From Boesenbergia rotunda (Eukaryota; Streptophyta; Magnoliopsida; Zingiberales; Zingiberaceae), in assembly GCA_024364735.1 (NCBI GenBank), contig JAGFNQ010005383.1:62001-126000 (forward strand): a DNA stretch of 64,000 bases. The letters are read 5' to 3'. The number at the start of each line of letters is the position of its first letter. Positions within the stretch are counted from its first letter, which is position 1. The notes under the pieces are model-generated. The model saw only the letters and a list, made by a program, of their open reading frames with translations. It did no database searches and was not told the origin of the DNA. The position numbers and the translations under genes are program-made. Shown piece after piece: positions 42,393 to 53,534 of this stretch.

Positions 42393-44059
42393 TGTTAGTT
42401 GGAGCCCTAGAGCCAATTATGTGATGATTGACTAGGGACTTTTTGTATCATATTCTATCATTAATAAAGACATGTTTGGTTATTAAACTTACCTTGTATT
42501 TGTGCCAAATAACTAAGTTTAATAATGTCCTAGGGTAGTAGGTTCTTATCTACATTATATCGATTGGTTGAATCGATAGTGAGATAATGTAGAGAACACT
42601 ACACTAAACCATTCCTAGTCAAGTATTAATATTCAAGGATAATATTAATGCATGGAGACTAGCATGTAGGTCAACTGATGACTTGAGCTCACAAGTCATG
42701 GATATGTGATATCAAGTTGACACATGGGTATACATTGGAGAATGTATACTAAATTGACCCGCCATGAGAAAGTTTCATTGATTGTCATAAACTTTCTCAT
42801 GTGACTATTAGTATGAAAAGTCCTTAGACCTGAAGTCACTACGGTTCCCTATATAAGGAGTTATGTACTATGGTATCGTCAAACGTCACCCGTAACAGGG
42901 TGGACTATAAATGCAATCACTAGGTATGTAATGAATTATGCGGAGGGATGTGAGTGATGTAGATGGGATCTATCCCTCCCATATGACGGGAGTGATATCT
43001 GTGGGCCCCTTGATCGAGTAGGACTACTAAAACGCATGGTCATGCTCAAATGAGTCAATATGAGATATTGAGCTCATTTGTTTGAGTGAGTCTACTTGGG
43101 GATCAAGAAACACAAGATTGAATGAGGATGACATGGTCTATGCCTCATTGGTCAATCTAGATATCGAGGATAGAAGGACAAGGTCATACATTATCATAGT
43201 CACGGAGGTTTAGTCGGATCTCGACTTTTCTTGTTACTTGGGTAGCAATGATACATTGCTAGATGCCGCTCATTGCTTATGTGTCTAAAGAATTTAGGCA
43301 CATTTCCAACGTTATGAAAACCTATTGGGTCACACACTAAGGACACTATGCTTCGGAGATTAATTGATCTTGGTTTGACTAAGATTTGATTCGAAATGGA
43401 TTAATTGAGTTAGACACAAGTGAATCCAATTAGATTATGGGATTGAGTCTAATTTGAGTTAGACTCATCTAGATTAGACTCAACCACTTAATTATGGATA
43501 ATATTCATTAAAGGGTTTAATAAAATATTATTTAAGAGAAAGGCTAAGAGACATTCTATTCATTAGATGAATAGAATATTAAGAGTCTCAAGGAATACCA
43601 AGAGGCTTGGTATTCATTGGGTTTTATTAGCATTAAGATGAGAGGAGCTCAAGGGACATACACCCTTGGTATTCATTAGATGAGTATAAATACCCCCCCC
43701 TTTGTCAAAGGCTGGAGAGTGCATCTCTCTTCCTCTTCTTTCTTCCTCCTTGTCCATAACTCCCTAATGGAGGTTCTTGTGCTTTGTGAACCATCCCAAG
43801 TTGCTAGCACAACTAAGGTGGTTCCTCTCTGAGGCGTAGATCGTGTTCATATGGATACGCATATAGACATGGACACTTGAATGTGTAAGAGATCCGGCGT
43901 ACCAAAGGACTAGCGGGATAAGCGAAGGGCACGCGACAAAGGTATTCCTATAAGATAGGAATTGTAGATCACTTTATATGAGTTTTTCATTCGCATGGAT
44001 CGCTTGAGGGATCTTATTTCCGCTACGATTTTAAATATTTTTACCTATAGATCCATACA
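42393..44059 (+). repeat. B 3' LTR
   Basis: Starts TGTTAGTTGGAG and ends CATACA; partner of 19891-21569. Confidence 0.93.
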
Positions 44060-44135
44060 GCATCGGCATCCGCGTGGGCTGAACCCTGGTGACTGGCCGT
44101 CGACGTCGATTCCTTCCAGAACAATTCTTATTTAA
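44060..44135 (+). repeat. Ty3/Gypsy-type LTR fragment, right part
   Basis: Continuation of 19477-19890 on the far side of element B (catcggcatccgcgtgggct, then a stretch to ccagaacaattct). After this the sequence becomes AT-rich and unrelated. Confidence 0.6.
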
Positions 44136-45314
44136 GATTTTGTAATTAAATGGTGCATTATGATAATTATTCGAATATTTAATGTTTGACTTAGTATTTT
44201 TTGAATTTATATATTTAATTTTTGAGTTATTATGATTATTAGATTGATTATTTATTTTTGAATTTTAAATTAAAGTTAACTTATTATTATCAATTAATTG
44301 AATCAGCCTAAGATTTAAATTAATACCTTGAGATTTATCTTGTTCAATTATGTTTGAATTTTCAGAATTAATTAAATCTAATAGTTTGGTTTTGTTGACT
44401 TTCTCAACTTAATCTTTTCAATCAATTCTAATATTTTTGATTCATCGATTGATTCTTTTAATTTTAAAATTTTTTTTACTATCTTTAATATTTTTGGTGT
44501 ATTTGGTTCTTTATAATATTTTTTAATTAAATTTTAAAATGATTAATTTGATAATTATCAATTAAATTTTTAGAATTATTAATTTATGATTTATCTATCA
44601 AAATTAAGGAATTATTTTAGAATTATTAGTTAAAATTAATGAATTATATTTAGAATTATTTGTTAAAATTTTAGAATTATATTTAGAATTATCTATTAAA
44701 ATTGAAGAATTATGGTTCAAATTATCTGAATTAGGACTAATATTTTAAGAATGATCTAAATTTAAGATATCAACATTAATTTCAAAAAATTAGTATTAAT
44801 AGTAAAAATTACATATTAATATTTAAAATTTTAATATTATTTAAATTTATTTTAAAATCATTATCAACAAATTTATCATGCAAAGTTTTCAGTTTGTCAT
44901 GTAAATTATCTAATTTGATTAAAAAATTAATATCTAAATTTACATGCATTCTAGAAATATTTTTTTAAAAAATAAATTTTTGTAACTTCGTCGCATTTCC
45001 CAATATTGTTGATTCATTTTTCTTTCTCTCTAGACATTGAGGTTTGATCTGCCCAAACATCTGGCACTTGAAGTACTGATGTGTCTCTTATCCATCCAGA
45101 CTCCTAGTACTGGTTCCTCCATTGCTATTAATTATGCTTGTCATCTGAATTTTATGAGTAGGACATCTATTTTTGTAGTGTCCTCTCTTCCTGCACTTGA
45201 AAGAAATAATATGTAACTTGAAATTTGACATAAAGAAAATTACCTCTTCACTCTTCTGCCCCTCAATCCGTGGTCTTCTTGCTCCTTCGGCGATTACTCC
45301 GATCAGAGCCTCCT
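44136..45314 (-). pseudogene. gag: G gag remnant (Sirevirus-like), very AT-rich
   Basis: Minus-strand frame fragments. Nearest the primer site, 45339-45088 contains one zinc knuckle whose first Cys reads Ser (SFKCRKRGHYKNRC). After a stop a second knuckle, also changed (YFKCQMFGQIKPQC), lies near 45020-45080. Further left, 44500-44950 reads as Asn/Leu/Lys-rich coding-like sequence with a short repeated phrase (NSKYNS, LTNNSK), probably the gag coiled-coil tail. The N-terminal capsid part is missing. 44136-44500 is AT-rich with no recognisable content. Confidence 0.6.
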
Positions 45315-45326
45315 GCTCTAATACCA
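45315..45326 (-). other. G primer-binding site (tRNA-iMet type, mutated)
   Basis: Minus-strand tggtattagagc, one change from the usual tggtatcagagc, next to the LTR end. Confidence 0.75.
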
Positions 45327-45328
45327 AT

Positions 45329-47410
45329 AGTAGGATCAAGGAGAATGATAAATGTTGGATAGCTTGGCGGGTTACCTAAGCGAATACCGGATCGTCCATG
45401 GGAAACCTCTCCATATCCACGGATTAAAAATTTAATCCAAATGTAGACCTATCTCCCAAACGACCGTGTCATCGCCGTACTAATTGATTCGAGTTACAAC
45501 ATGGCCAAACCTGATGTTCGAGCCTTGTAACTCCCCTAACCAATTAGTTGCGGAAAGGACGACGAGCGGATCGCCGGTTTTTGTGTTTATCATTGGGGCC
45601 CATGACAATTAATTATCATTCAATTAATTAATAAATAATTAATCAACTATGATAATTAAAAAACCACATAAAATGATAAGATCAAATGAGCCAAAGAGAA
45701 GGTTATACCTTTCCTTTTACCTCGCGATCTTCTATTGTATGACCCTCCCCTCTCGGACGTCGTGTGGGCAACGATCTACCAAGAACCGGAGTCACCAAGG
45801 CCTTCCAATATCACCTTCTTCTTTGTGCCAACCAAACCATAGCCATGAGGGTTGTTGCCGACCACCTTCTTCCTCTCCTCCTTGCGCTGCCAGCCTTCTA
45901 AGACCTCCAAAGCCCACCGACCACAAGGAAACACCGGAGAGGAAGCTAAGGAAGAAGATGGAGAAGAGAAGAGGTCTCCTTCTCCAACCCTACCCGGCCG
46001 AAAACCACCTCTTCTTCTTGCTTGCGGTGCCGCCGGCCACCAAGAAGAAATCTTTCTTCTCCTACTCCGGCCGCCCACTTTTCTCCCTCTTTCCGCCGCA
46101 CCACAAAAGGAGTAGTCTCCTTCTTGTCCTTATGAATGTCGGCCACCAAGAGTGTAGAGGAAGGGAAGAAAAGAGGAGGAAGGAGCTGAACTCCTCCTTG
46201 CCGCCGGGTGCCCTAGGAGAGAGAAGGAGAGGGAGAGGAGAGAAAAGCCAAGGGATTGATGATTAATTAGATGCCTTGGTTTCATGACACCATGAGATAT
46301 TTATAGGGCTATAATAGGGACTATGAGGAGGAGTTGGGTCTTGGCCACCTAATGGATCAAGGCCCGATCCATTAATGAAGAACCATTCCACTAAAGGCTC
46401 TTCATTGAACTACCGCACCAACCCCCATATTTACATATGGGCTCCACCTATTATGAGTACATAAATCTCCCCGTGTTTATGATATTGAATGTCCATTGAT
46501 TAATTTAAATTACTGATAATTTTAATTAATCAACATCTAACTCCTTGATTAGTACCACTCATCCTTATCATCATGTAGGACCAAGTCCACCTGCAGGATT
46601 TAACATGATGAACCTTATGAGCTCATCAAGGGGGCATCATCATCCCGACTCACCAGGACACAGTTTTCGTCTATAATCAATGGTACACCATGTAAATAAT
46701 ATTATTTCCCAATTTACCAGGTCTATCTATTTAACAGAATAAATCTCGCTCATTGGTAAATCAAAGAAATAAATACTAAGTGTATGTGCCCGTTATTATA
46801 TCAGGATTCAAAGCATGTACTCCATAATAAACTAAGGTCTGATCCAATTATAAAGTCAGTATAAATTGGATCACCTATATGTCGGTCCTACTCAATGCAC
46901 ACAAAGTGCACTAGTGTAATTCTATGGTCAAGACAAACCAATGTCCAAATTACACTACAACCATCCCGATGGTTTGTCTAAATCCGTCTCGGTTGTGAAC
47001 CTCTACTTATACTTTACAAGGGACTGATAACATGTTCTTCTGTGCGACACCACACACTATGTTATCTACAATGTAAAGTATTAGACGATATGCACATACT
47101 ATATAAACATGCAATTAGTGATCTTGTGATTCTCTTTCAAAATATAGATGTTTTATACAAAAGGCAATACTTTTAGTATACATCCTAACAATAAAGGGGG
47201 TGTGAATAGCGCTCTTTATAAAATTTCAATTTCAGACTTATAAAATGAACGAGTATGCAGCAGAAAGAAGAGAAGATAAGACAAAAGCAAACATGCTAAC
47301 ATGGGTTTATTTTTACATAGTTCAGAGTCTGTAATGGCTCCTACTCCAAGGCCCATGATACTTAATTGTTTACTTTGGGTAATCAATATCAATTCGAATA
47401 ATGAGTACAA
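45329..47410 (-). repeat. G 5' LTR, partial, split by a family-A solo LTR
   Basis: The two pieces 45329-45352 and 47191-47410 join across the solo LTR to give the inverted Sirevirus-type LTR end (ggatcaaggag, then ggggggtgtgaatagcgc). The right piece is cut at 47411 by element E. It includes the conserved ctcctactccaaggccca phrase shared with the E and D LTRs. Confidence 0.7.
45353..47190 (-). mobile_element. Solo LTR of family A, 1838 bp, target duplication ATAAA
   Basis: An inverted copy of the A1 3' LTR (13571-15370) with ends TGTTGGAT and CATCCTAACA. It is flanked by exact repeats ataaa (45348-45352 and 47191-47195), and the flanks join into a continuous Sirevirus LTR. The minus-strand TATA box is near 46297-46307 (cctataaatat). 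Frames at 45649-46266 lie in the LTR leader and are not genes. Confidence 0.95.
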
Positions 47411-48713
47411 TGTGGGATCGGATTGAATCGATAGAGGGGGGGTGAATATCGATCGTTAAAAATTTTAGGACAAAGAGAGTAATTGCGCAGTAAAAATAGC
47501 AAAAACAATCGCTAACAAGGTTTGTTTTTACTTGGTTCGGAGTCGCGGTCGGCTCCTACTCCAAGGCCCACGGTCCTTGACCGTTAACGATGGGCAATTC
47601 TATATTTTCATAAAAGATTACAAGTTGGAGTACAAATATAGAATTTAGAACGAAATAACAACACTTAAAAAAATGAACTTTAACCGACGACCGGAGAAGT
47701 TGGAAGTTCGGAGCAGCGGGTCATCGTCGGCGCTTGAATCGTGAGTACGGAGCTTGTCGAAGCATAGCGCTTGAATGAGTGCGTAGATAGCAAGTTGTTC
47801 TGAAGCCTTGGGGGTGAACCCCTATTTATATCAGCCACTGAGGCGCCTGTGTTGATGGGGGTGCCTGACACGTGGCCTATCCTGCGAGAACTCTAATCCG
47901 CAGACTTGGCCAGTGCTTATCCCTTCAACTGGGGCACCTGAGCTGACTGGGGCACCTGTGTTAACACAGGCGCCTGATTTGACTTGGTCCAGAGGCTTGC
48001 ATGACAGTTTGCTTTGATTGCATTGGAATAACTCTTCACTAGGGTGCCTGTCTCAACACAGGCCCCTAGCCCAGTGAGGCGCCTCACTCCATTGAGGCGC
48101 CTAGCAGCAGAAATCTCCTTTCCTTTATTCCTGCAACCAGGGTTAGTTCCAAAACACAAGAAACATATAAATGATATAAAATAAAGCTTGATTTACAGCT
48201 TGAGCTATCTTGGTTCTGACTTTGGGCTTCCCAAATGGAACCCTAGGTCAAACCAACACCTAATGTTCCCTCCTACGGGAAACGCGTCCTCACCTACTCC
48301 TCTCGGGAGAATTTATCTTTTTGCCAATCGGCTCCTCCAGTTGGACTTTTGCCCAGCTTCACTCATCAGGTCTTTGTGCCCAATCCATGACTAGGTCTTA
48401 GTGCCCAGCTTTACTCACCAGGTCTTCGGTGCCCAGTCTTTGACCAGGTCTTAGTGCCCAACTTCACTCACTAGGTCTTAGTGCCCAGATTCACTCACCA
48501 GGTCTTAGTGCCCATCCTTATGTCAGGACTTAGTTGGCCAGCCCGCGGCCAGGACTTAGTGCCAATTCATAGAACCAGGACTTAGTGCCTAGTGTACCTA
48601 CGACTTTTCCTGCACACTTAATCAGCATTGGTAGATCACAACAATACCTTAACTTCTGAACCCTTTGCCATTAGCAAAATAAAGGTTCGACTTTGGTGCT
48701 TCCGGCACCAACA
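47411..48713 (-). repeat. E 3' LTR, 1303 bp
   Basis: On this strand it starts TGTGGGATCGG and ends GGCACCAACA. It contains GC-rich palindromes of the type AGGCGCCT (for example near 47838, 47968 and 48062-48105) and a ~27-bp tandem array (48350-48600). Confidence 0.9.
48350..48600 (-). repeat. Tandem repeats in E LTR, unit ~25-27 bp
   Basis: Repeats of the form ccaggtcttagtgcccagct, about nine degenerate units. They are the inverted equivalent of the arrays in the D1 and D2 LTRs. Confidence 0.85.
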
Positions 48714-48726
48714 ATCTCCCCCTTTT
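48714..48726 (-). other. E polypurine tract
   Basis: Minus-strand aaaaagggggagat, the long G-run tract typical of Sireviruses, directly before the LTR. Confidence 0.85.
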
Positions 48727-50190
48727 TGATTTATGACAACATGGTTCAAAAAGTTAAGTTAAAATAGCATTCTATAGCAATCTACAACAATAAGTATCTC
48801 AAAAAATACATAAAACAAATTCATTTATCTCCCCCTGAATTATTCAATTATATATGGGTTTTTGTAAATCTTCTAAGTGCTTTTAAGTTTGACTAAGTGT
48901 TTGTCAAAATCGAGCATTTGTAAAAAAAACTTTTCAACACTTAGATAATTTTTTTAAAAAGTTTTGCAATTCTAACTTTTGTTAGAGATCTTTGTAAACA
49001 CAAATTCACTTAGGCAAGACAAATTTTGAAAACAAATTTTCCTTAAAAAGTTTCAATTTTTAGAACCTGGGAAAACATTTGATTATTACCCAAAAACATT
49101 TTCTATACTTAGAAAAATTTGCTTGGAAAACACTTTATGCATTTAAAACATTTTTACAAAAAATCTTTAAACCAATTTCTTTCAAACAAAATTTGATCAC
49201 TAAGAAGAATTTTACTTACCACCATTTGCCAAAAAAGTTTCAGAAGAAATTTAGCTCAGACAACTTTTGTTTACTAAAAAAAAATTCTTAGGAATATTTT
49301 TAAAACAACTGCACTTAGAAATATTTAAAGTCCTTTGGAAGTTTTTGAAAGCACTTAAAAAAACTTTGAAGTATTTAGAACCATATTTAAACACTCAAAA
49401 GTACTTAGAGAAAATTTAGAAACACATTAAATAATTTTGAAGATACTAGAAAATTTTGAAGTACTTAGACATTTTACTTTACTTATTGAAAAAGAGATGA
49501 AAATTTTAAAAAAATTTAAAATTTTGAAAAATTTGAAAAGTTTTCTCCTCTGTTTCTCTCTCTCTCTCCCCCTTTGCCGTATATCAAAAGAAATTGATAA
49601 CAATTATTGCAAGTTAATTCAAACTTAGAGAAAAAACTTGAAAATCTGTATCGAACCAACTCTAATTAATTCAAGGAGGAAAAGGGACCAAACCAAATTA
49701 AACCAATCTTGTTCGGGTCCTGTCTAACCCAATTAGCTACTTACTAACTGTTATAAAATAGTAGCTTTCACTAGCGTTAGTCAAGATAAGTGATTTGATC
49801 AAGTTAGATTTTCTAAGCTTGGCACTTAACCTGATTGTTGTTTAACTTGTATTTATTGCCCCAATTACTGCAGATGCACTGACTTAAAGCATCTTGAATC
49901 AAGGCATAGACCTAAGCATCTCATCCCAATCTAGGTTATTAATCAAATGTACCCTAAGATGCTTATGAGATGTTGGCTTCTAGATCTATAGGTGCATGCA
50001 GTTCTAGGGTTAGGGCCTAAGCTATGTCCATTTACACAAAACCCCTAGTTTTGAAGGGAGTAAATTTTTATTAAAAACTAAGTCAGAAAATCATTTTAAA
50101 ATTTCAACAACTTGATAAAAGAAATAATTTTTCAAATTGCTAATTTTTGACACAAATTTAAAAAAAATGAGAAATATAGAACATTCCTAT
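48727..50190 (-). other. E 3' non-coding region, no gene
   Basis: Between the pol stop and the polypurine tract. It is T- and A-rich with many aaatttt-like words, and it matches 57420-58530 in inverted orientation. Small Lys/Phe-rich frames such as 49079-49291 are not genes. A long 3' non-coding region is usual in Sireviruses. Confidence 0.7.
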
Positions 50191-51100
50191 TCTACTAAGC
50201 ACAACCCTGACTGCCTTCTTAGTGAGCTAAACTCAAATTCAGGTAAGGGTTTGGTAAAAATGTCAGCTAAGTTGGATTTTGAGTCCACATGCTTAAGTAC
50301 TATGTCGCCCCTGGCTACATGATCTCTTACAAAATGATGCTTAACTTCTATGTGTTTTGTTTAGGAATGTTGAATTGGGTTCTTAGTCAAATTGATTGAA
50401 CTAATGTTATCAATAAAAACTTGGATTTGGGTGTAGTCAAGCTGGAAATCCTTAACACCCTGTTTGGAAAGGAAGGAATTGGAATTCCCATGGGAATTGG
50501 AATTCAATTCCATCGTTTGGTAGCAATTTTCAGGAAGGAATTGCTAAGGAATTGAATTCTAATTCCTTTCAAACCCCTCAAAACAAATCACACCTAAACA
50601 CATGTGATTTGTGAAAGGAATTGAATTCCTTTCACTTAAACAAATTAAATTACCAAATCACCCCCTCACAAAACAAATCAAAGTTGCTCCGGCTCTATCC
50701 TCGTGGGATAAAATCGTAAAAGTATAATAATTGAATTGAATTGAATTCTCTTTTTACAATTCATTCCAAACATGGGAATTGGAATTCAATTCCGGATGGA
50801 ATTCAATTCCGACCGGAATTGAATTCCAATTCCTTACTTAAAAGGTTTCCAAACAGGGTGTAAGAGTGTGCATCATCCATAATAGTTATGCCACACACTC
50901 TCCTAGGACAACATATTCTGCTTCGGTTGTAGATAAGGCTACGTAGTGTTGCTTTCTACTACACCAGCTAACTAGGCTATGTCCTAACAGTTGGCAACTT
51001 TCACTTGTACTTTTTCTATCTAACTTGCACCCAGCATAGTCAGAGTTAGAATACCCTGATAATTCAAAAGTGGAAGTTCTAGAATACCAAATTCCTACAT
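50191..51100 (-). pseudogene. pol: E pol: RNase H, frameshifted and split by a MITE
   Basis: The minus-strand end of pol (HIEVKHHFVRD, then SKSNLADIFTKPLPE) is at about 50380-50200. The upstream RNase H part is at 51100-50865 with several stops, and the MITE at 50456-50860 sits between. The frame shift at 51101 directly follows the reverse transcriptase. Confidence 0.8.
50456..50860. mobile_element. MITE, 405 bp, PIF/Harbinger (Tourist)-like, duplication TAA
   Basis: Terminal inverted repeats CACCCTGTTTGGAAA / TTTCCAAACAGGGTG extend imperfectly through ggaattggaattc. The flanks are taa (50453-50455 and 50861-50863). It interrupts otherwise continuous RNase H coding sequence of element E. There is no coding capacity. 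A TAA/TTA duplication and a CTGTTTGG-type terminus fit the Tourist group; the superfamily is inferred from these features only. Confidence 0.85.
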
Positions 51101-52721
51101 TTAGGTATCCTTAATGTACCTTAGTACTCTTTTTAGGGCTACTAAGTGAGATTCCTTAGCACAAGTTTGGTATCTAGCACACATTCCTATAGAAAACACG
51201 ATATCAAGTCTACTAGCGGTTAAGTAAAGTAGACTACCAATCATACTTCGGTATAACTTAAGATTTACAGACTTACCTTCAGGGTCATTATCTATTTTGA
51301 CATTAGTTGCCATAGGGGTATTTAAGCTTTTTGAATTATCCATTTTGAATTTCTTTATTAACTCTTTAGCATATTTGGATTGGTGAACAAAATTGTCATC
51401 TCTAGTTTGCTTAATTTGTAAACCTAAGAAAAAGTTGAGCTCACCCACCAAGCTCATTTCGAATTCACTTTCTATTATTTTTACAAATTCTTTTAGAAAA
51501 TTAGAGTTAGTGGATCCAAATTTTATATCATCAACATATATTTGTGCAATAAAAATATCTTTTTCTAAGATTTTAACAAAAAGTGTGGAGTCTATTTGAC
51601 CTTGGTTAAATTTCTTAGAAATTAGATAAGTTGATAATCGTTCATACCATGCCCTAGGTGCTTGTTTCAACCCATAAAGTGTTTTTCTAAGTTTAAAAAC
51701 ATATTCAGGTTTTTCTAGGTCCTCAAATCCTGGGGGTTGCCCTACATAAACTTCTTTAATAAACCCAGTTAGAAAAGCAGACTTGACATCCATTTGATAT
51801 AGCTTAAACCCTCTATGGGCTGCAAAGGATAATAACATTCTAATTGACTCAAGTCTGGCTACTGGGGCATAGGTTTCATCATAGTATAATCCTTCAACTT
51901 GACTAAACCCTTTAGCTACTAAGCGAACTTTATTTCTAACAATTTCCCCTTGATCATTTAGTTTGTTTCTAAAAACCCACGTAGTATCTATAATGGATTT
52001 GCCCTCAGGTTTAGGTACTAGTTCCCAGACTTGGTTTCTTTCAAATTGGGCTAACTCCTCTTGCATAGATATGATCCAATCAGGGTCAGGTAGGGCTTCC
52101 TCTATAGTCTTAGGTTCAATTTTTGAAATGAGTGCTATCTGACTATGATTTCTATAGAAGGACCTATTTCTGACTCCTATGGTTGGATCACCCATAATTT
52201 GATCAGAAGGATGATTAAGTCTAGGTTTCTTTGTCCTTCTAGAACTAGGTTCAGCCTTAGGTTCAGCTGGACGGTTCGGTTCAATGTTTAGTTCAACTAC
52301 TTGGTTTGGTACAGTTATTAGTTCAGTTGATATCTCAGTAGTTGGTTCAAGTGTTAGTTCATTTAGTGATTCAATCAGTGGTTCAATTATTGGTTCACTG
52401 TCTTCTTGATCAAGATTTTATTGGTTTAAATTTTGATTATCTTTTGGTTCAACTTCTTCATCAAAAATTAAATTAGTAGTTTCTTTAATTTTATGGGTTT
52501 GTTTATTATAAACCCTATAGACTCTACTAGTTGTTGAATATCCAAAAAAGATCCCTGGGGTTGACTTAGATTGAAACTTACCTACGTAGTCTTTAGTGTT
52601 CAAGATATGGACTTTGCACCCAAAGACCCTTAGGTAGTGTAGGTTAGACAATCTATGATAATATAGTCCATAAGGGGTTTTATTGTGCCTTTTATTAATT
52701 ATAACCCTATTTTGAATATAG
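51101..52721 (-). pseudogene. pol: E pol: integrase tail, linker and reverse transcriptase
   Basis: The integrase C-terminus (LHYLRVFGCKVHILNTKDYV, GIFFGYSTTSRVYRVYN) is at 52651-52418. An in-frame TAA at 52418-52420 is followed by a Glu/Pro/Ser/Thr-rich linker. The reverse transcriptase (52195-51101) has ALPDPDWIISMQEEL, DTTWVFRNK, LYQMDVKSAFLTG, GLKQAPRAWYERL and the catalytic YVDDIKFGS, all apparently intact. The domain matches the Sirevirus/Maximus type in sequence style (QVDSTLF-like, FFLGLQIKQ). The frame is lost after residue 364. Confidence 0.9.
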
Positions 52722-52848
52722 TGTTGGTGCAGGAAGCACCTAAGTCAAACCTGGGTTTTGATAATGGCAAAGGGTTCAGAAGTTAGGTGTTATTGTGATC
52801 TAACAAGCTTACTAAGTGTGCAGGAAAAGTCCTAGGTACACTAGACAA

Positions 52849-53053
52849 GAAGTCCTGGCAAAGGGCTGGGCAAGAAGTCCTGGTCAAGGACTGGGCAAGA
52901 AGACCTGACCAGAAGTTGGGCAAAGAAGTCCTGGTCAATGACTGGGCAAGAAGTCCTGGCAAAGGGCTGGGCACCGAAGACCTGACCGGAAGTTGGGCAA
53001 GAAGTCCTGGTCGCGGACTGGGCATGAAGACTTGGTCAGGTGGATTGGGCAAA
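52849..53053 (+). repeat. Tandem repeat array in D1 LTR
   Basis: Eight units of 25-27 bp of the form gaagtcctggtcaaggactgggcaa, alternating between three sub-types (gaagtcctggca, gaagtcctggtc, gaagacctgacc), which gives a higher-order period near 77 bp. Confidence 0.88.
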
Positions 53054-53523
53054 AGTCTAATCGGAGGAGCCGGTTGGCAATAGCTAAACTCTCCCGAGAG
53101 GAGTAGGTGAGGACGCGTTCCCCGGACGAGGGAATAGTAGGCGTCGGTTCAACCTAGGGCTCCATTTGGGAGACCCAAAGTCAGAACCAAGACAGCTTAG
53201 GTTGTAAATAATGGCTAACATATTTGCTTCTTGTGTTTTGGAACTAACCTTGGTTGTATGGAACGAAGGAATGTGTTTCTGCAACTCAGGCGCCTCAAAG
53301 GAGTGAGGCGCCCCACTGGGGCTAGGCACCCGTATGGATACGGGCGCCCCAGTTGAAGGCTAAAACAAAGCAACCGAAGCAAAACTACCGCGAAGCCTCT
53401 GGACATACTCAGCTCAGGCGCCCCTGTGAAGATGGATAAGCGCTGACCGAGCCTGCGGATAAGAGATCGCGCAGGAAAGGCCACGTGTAGGCGCCCCCAT
53501 CGACATAGGCGCCCCCATGGGTG

Positions 53524-53534
53524 CTATAAAAGGG
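53524..53534 (+). promoter_or_regulatory. TATA box of D1 LTR
   Basis: ctataaaaggg. The same motif occurs at 59480-59490 in the second LTR (actataaaagg). Confidence 0.65.

Larger units (their letters stand above)
19891..44059 (+). mobile_element. Ty1/Copia element B, nearly complete but carrying two nested elements
   Basis: 5' LTR (19891-21569), perfect tRNA-iMet primer site, leader, one gag-pol frame, polypurine tract and 3' LTR (42393-44059). It spans 24.2 kb only because N (23744-33927) and T (35125-40487) are inserted. Without them and one copy of each duplication it is about 8.6 kb. Flanks are gcata on the left and gcatc on the right, consistent with a 5-bp duplication with one later change. 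The flanking Gypsy LTR is continuous across it. Confidence 0.93.
47411..52721 (-). mobile_element. Element E: Sirevirus-like Copia, minus strand, 5' half displaced
   Basis: 3' LTR (47411-48713), polypurine tract, ~1.5 kb 3' non-coding region, then pol from RNase H back to the integrase tail. At 52721 the integrase coding sequence is broken by the LTR of D1. The rest of E (integrase core, protease, gag, 5' LTR) is expected beyond D1/D2. A MITE lies in the RNase H part. The LTR family, polypurine tract and 3' region match D1. Confidence 0.9.

Noticed and set aside
45649..46266. 205-residue plus-strand frame and overlapping minus frames
   Set aside because: Inside the family-A solo LTR, opposite to the LTR's orientation and low complexity; artefact of purine/pyrimidine bias.
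48350..48600. CRISPR-like appearance of regularly spaced ~25-bp repeats
   Set aside because: Units are contiguous tandem repeats without unique spacers, in a plant LTR, and similar arrays occur in sister LTRs.
52783..53052. Repetitive minus-strand frame with LLAQ/PSPLPG repeats, and a similar one at 58671-59021
   Set aside because: Direct translation of the 25-bp tandem array in an LTR, in antisense.
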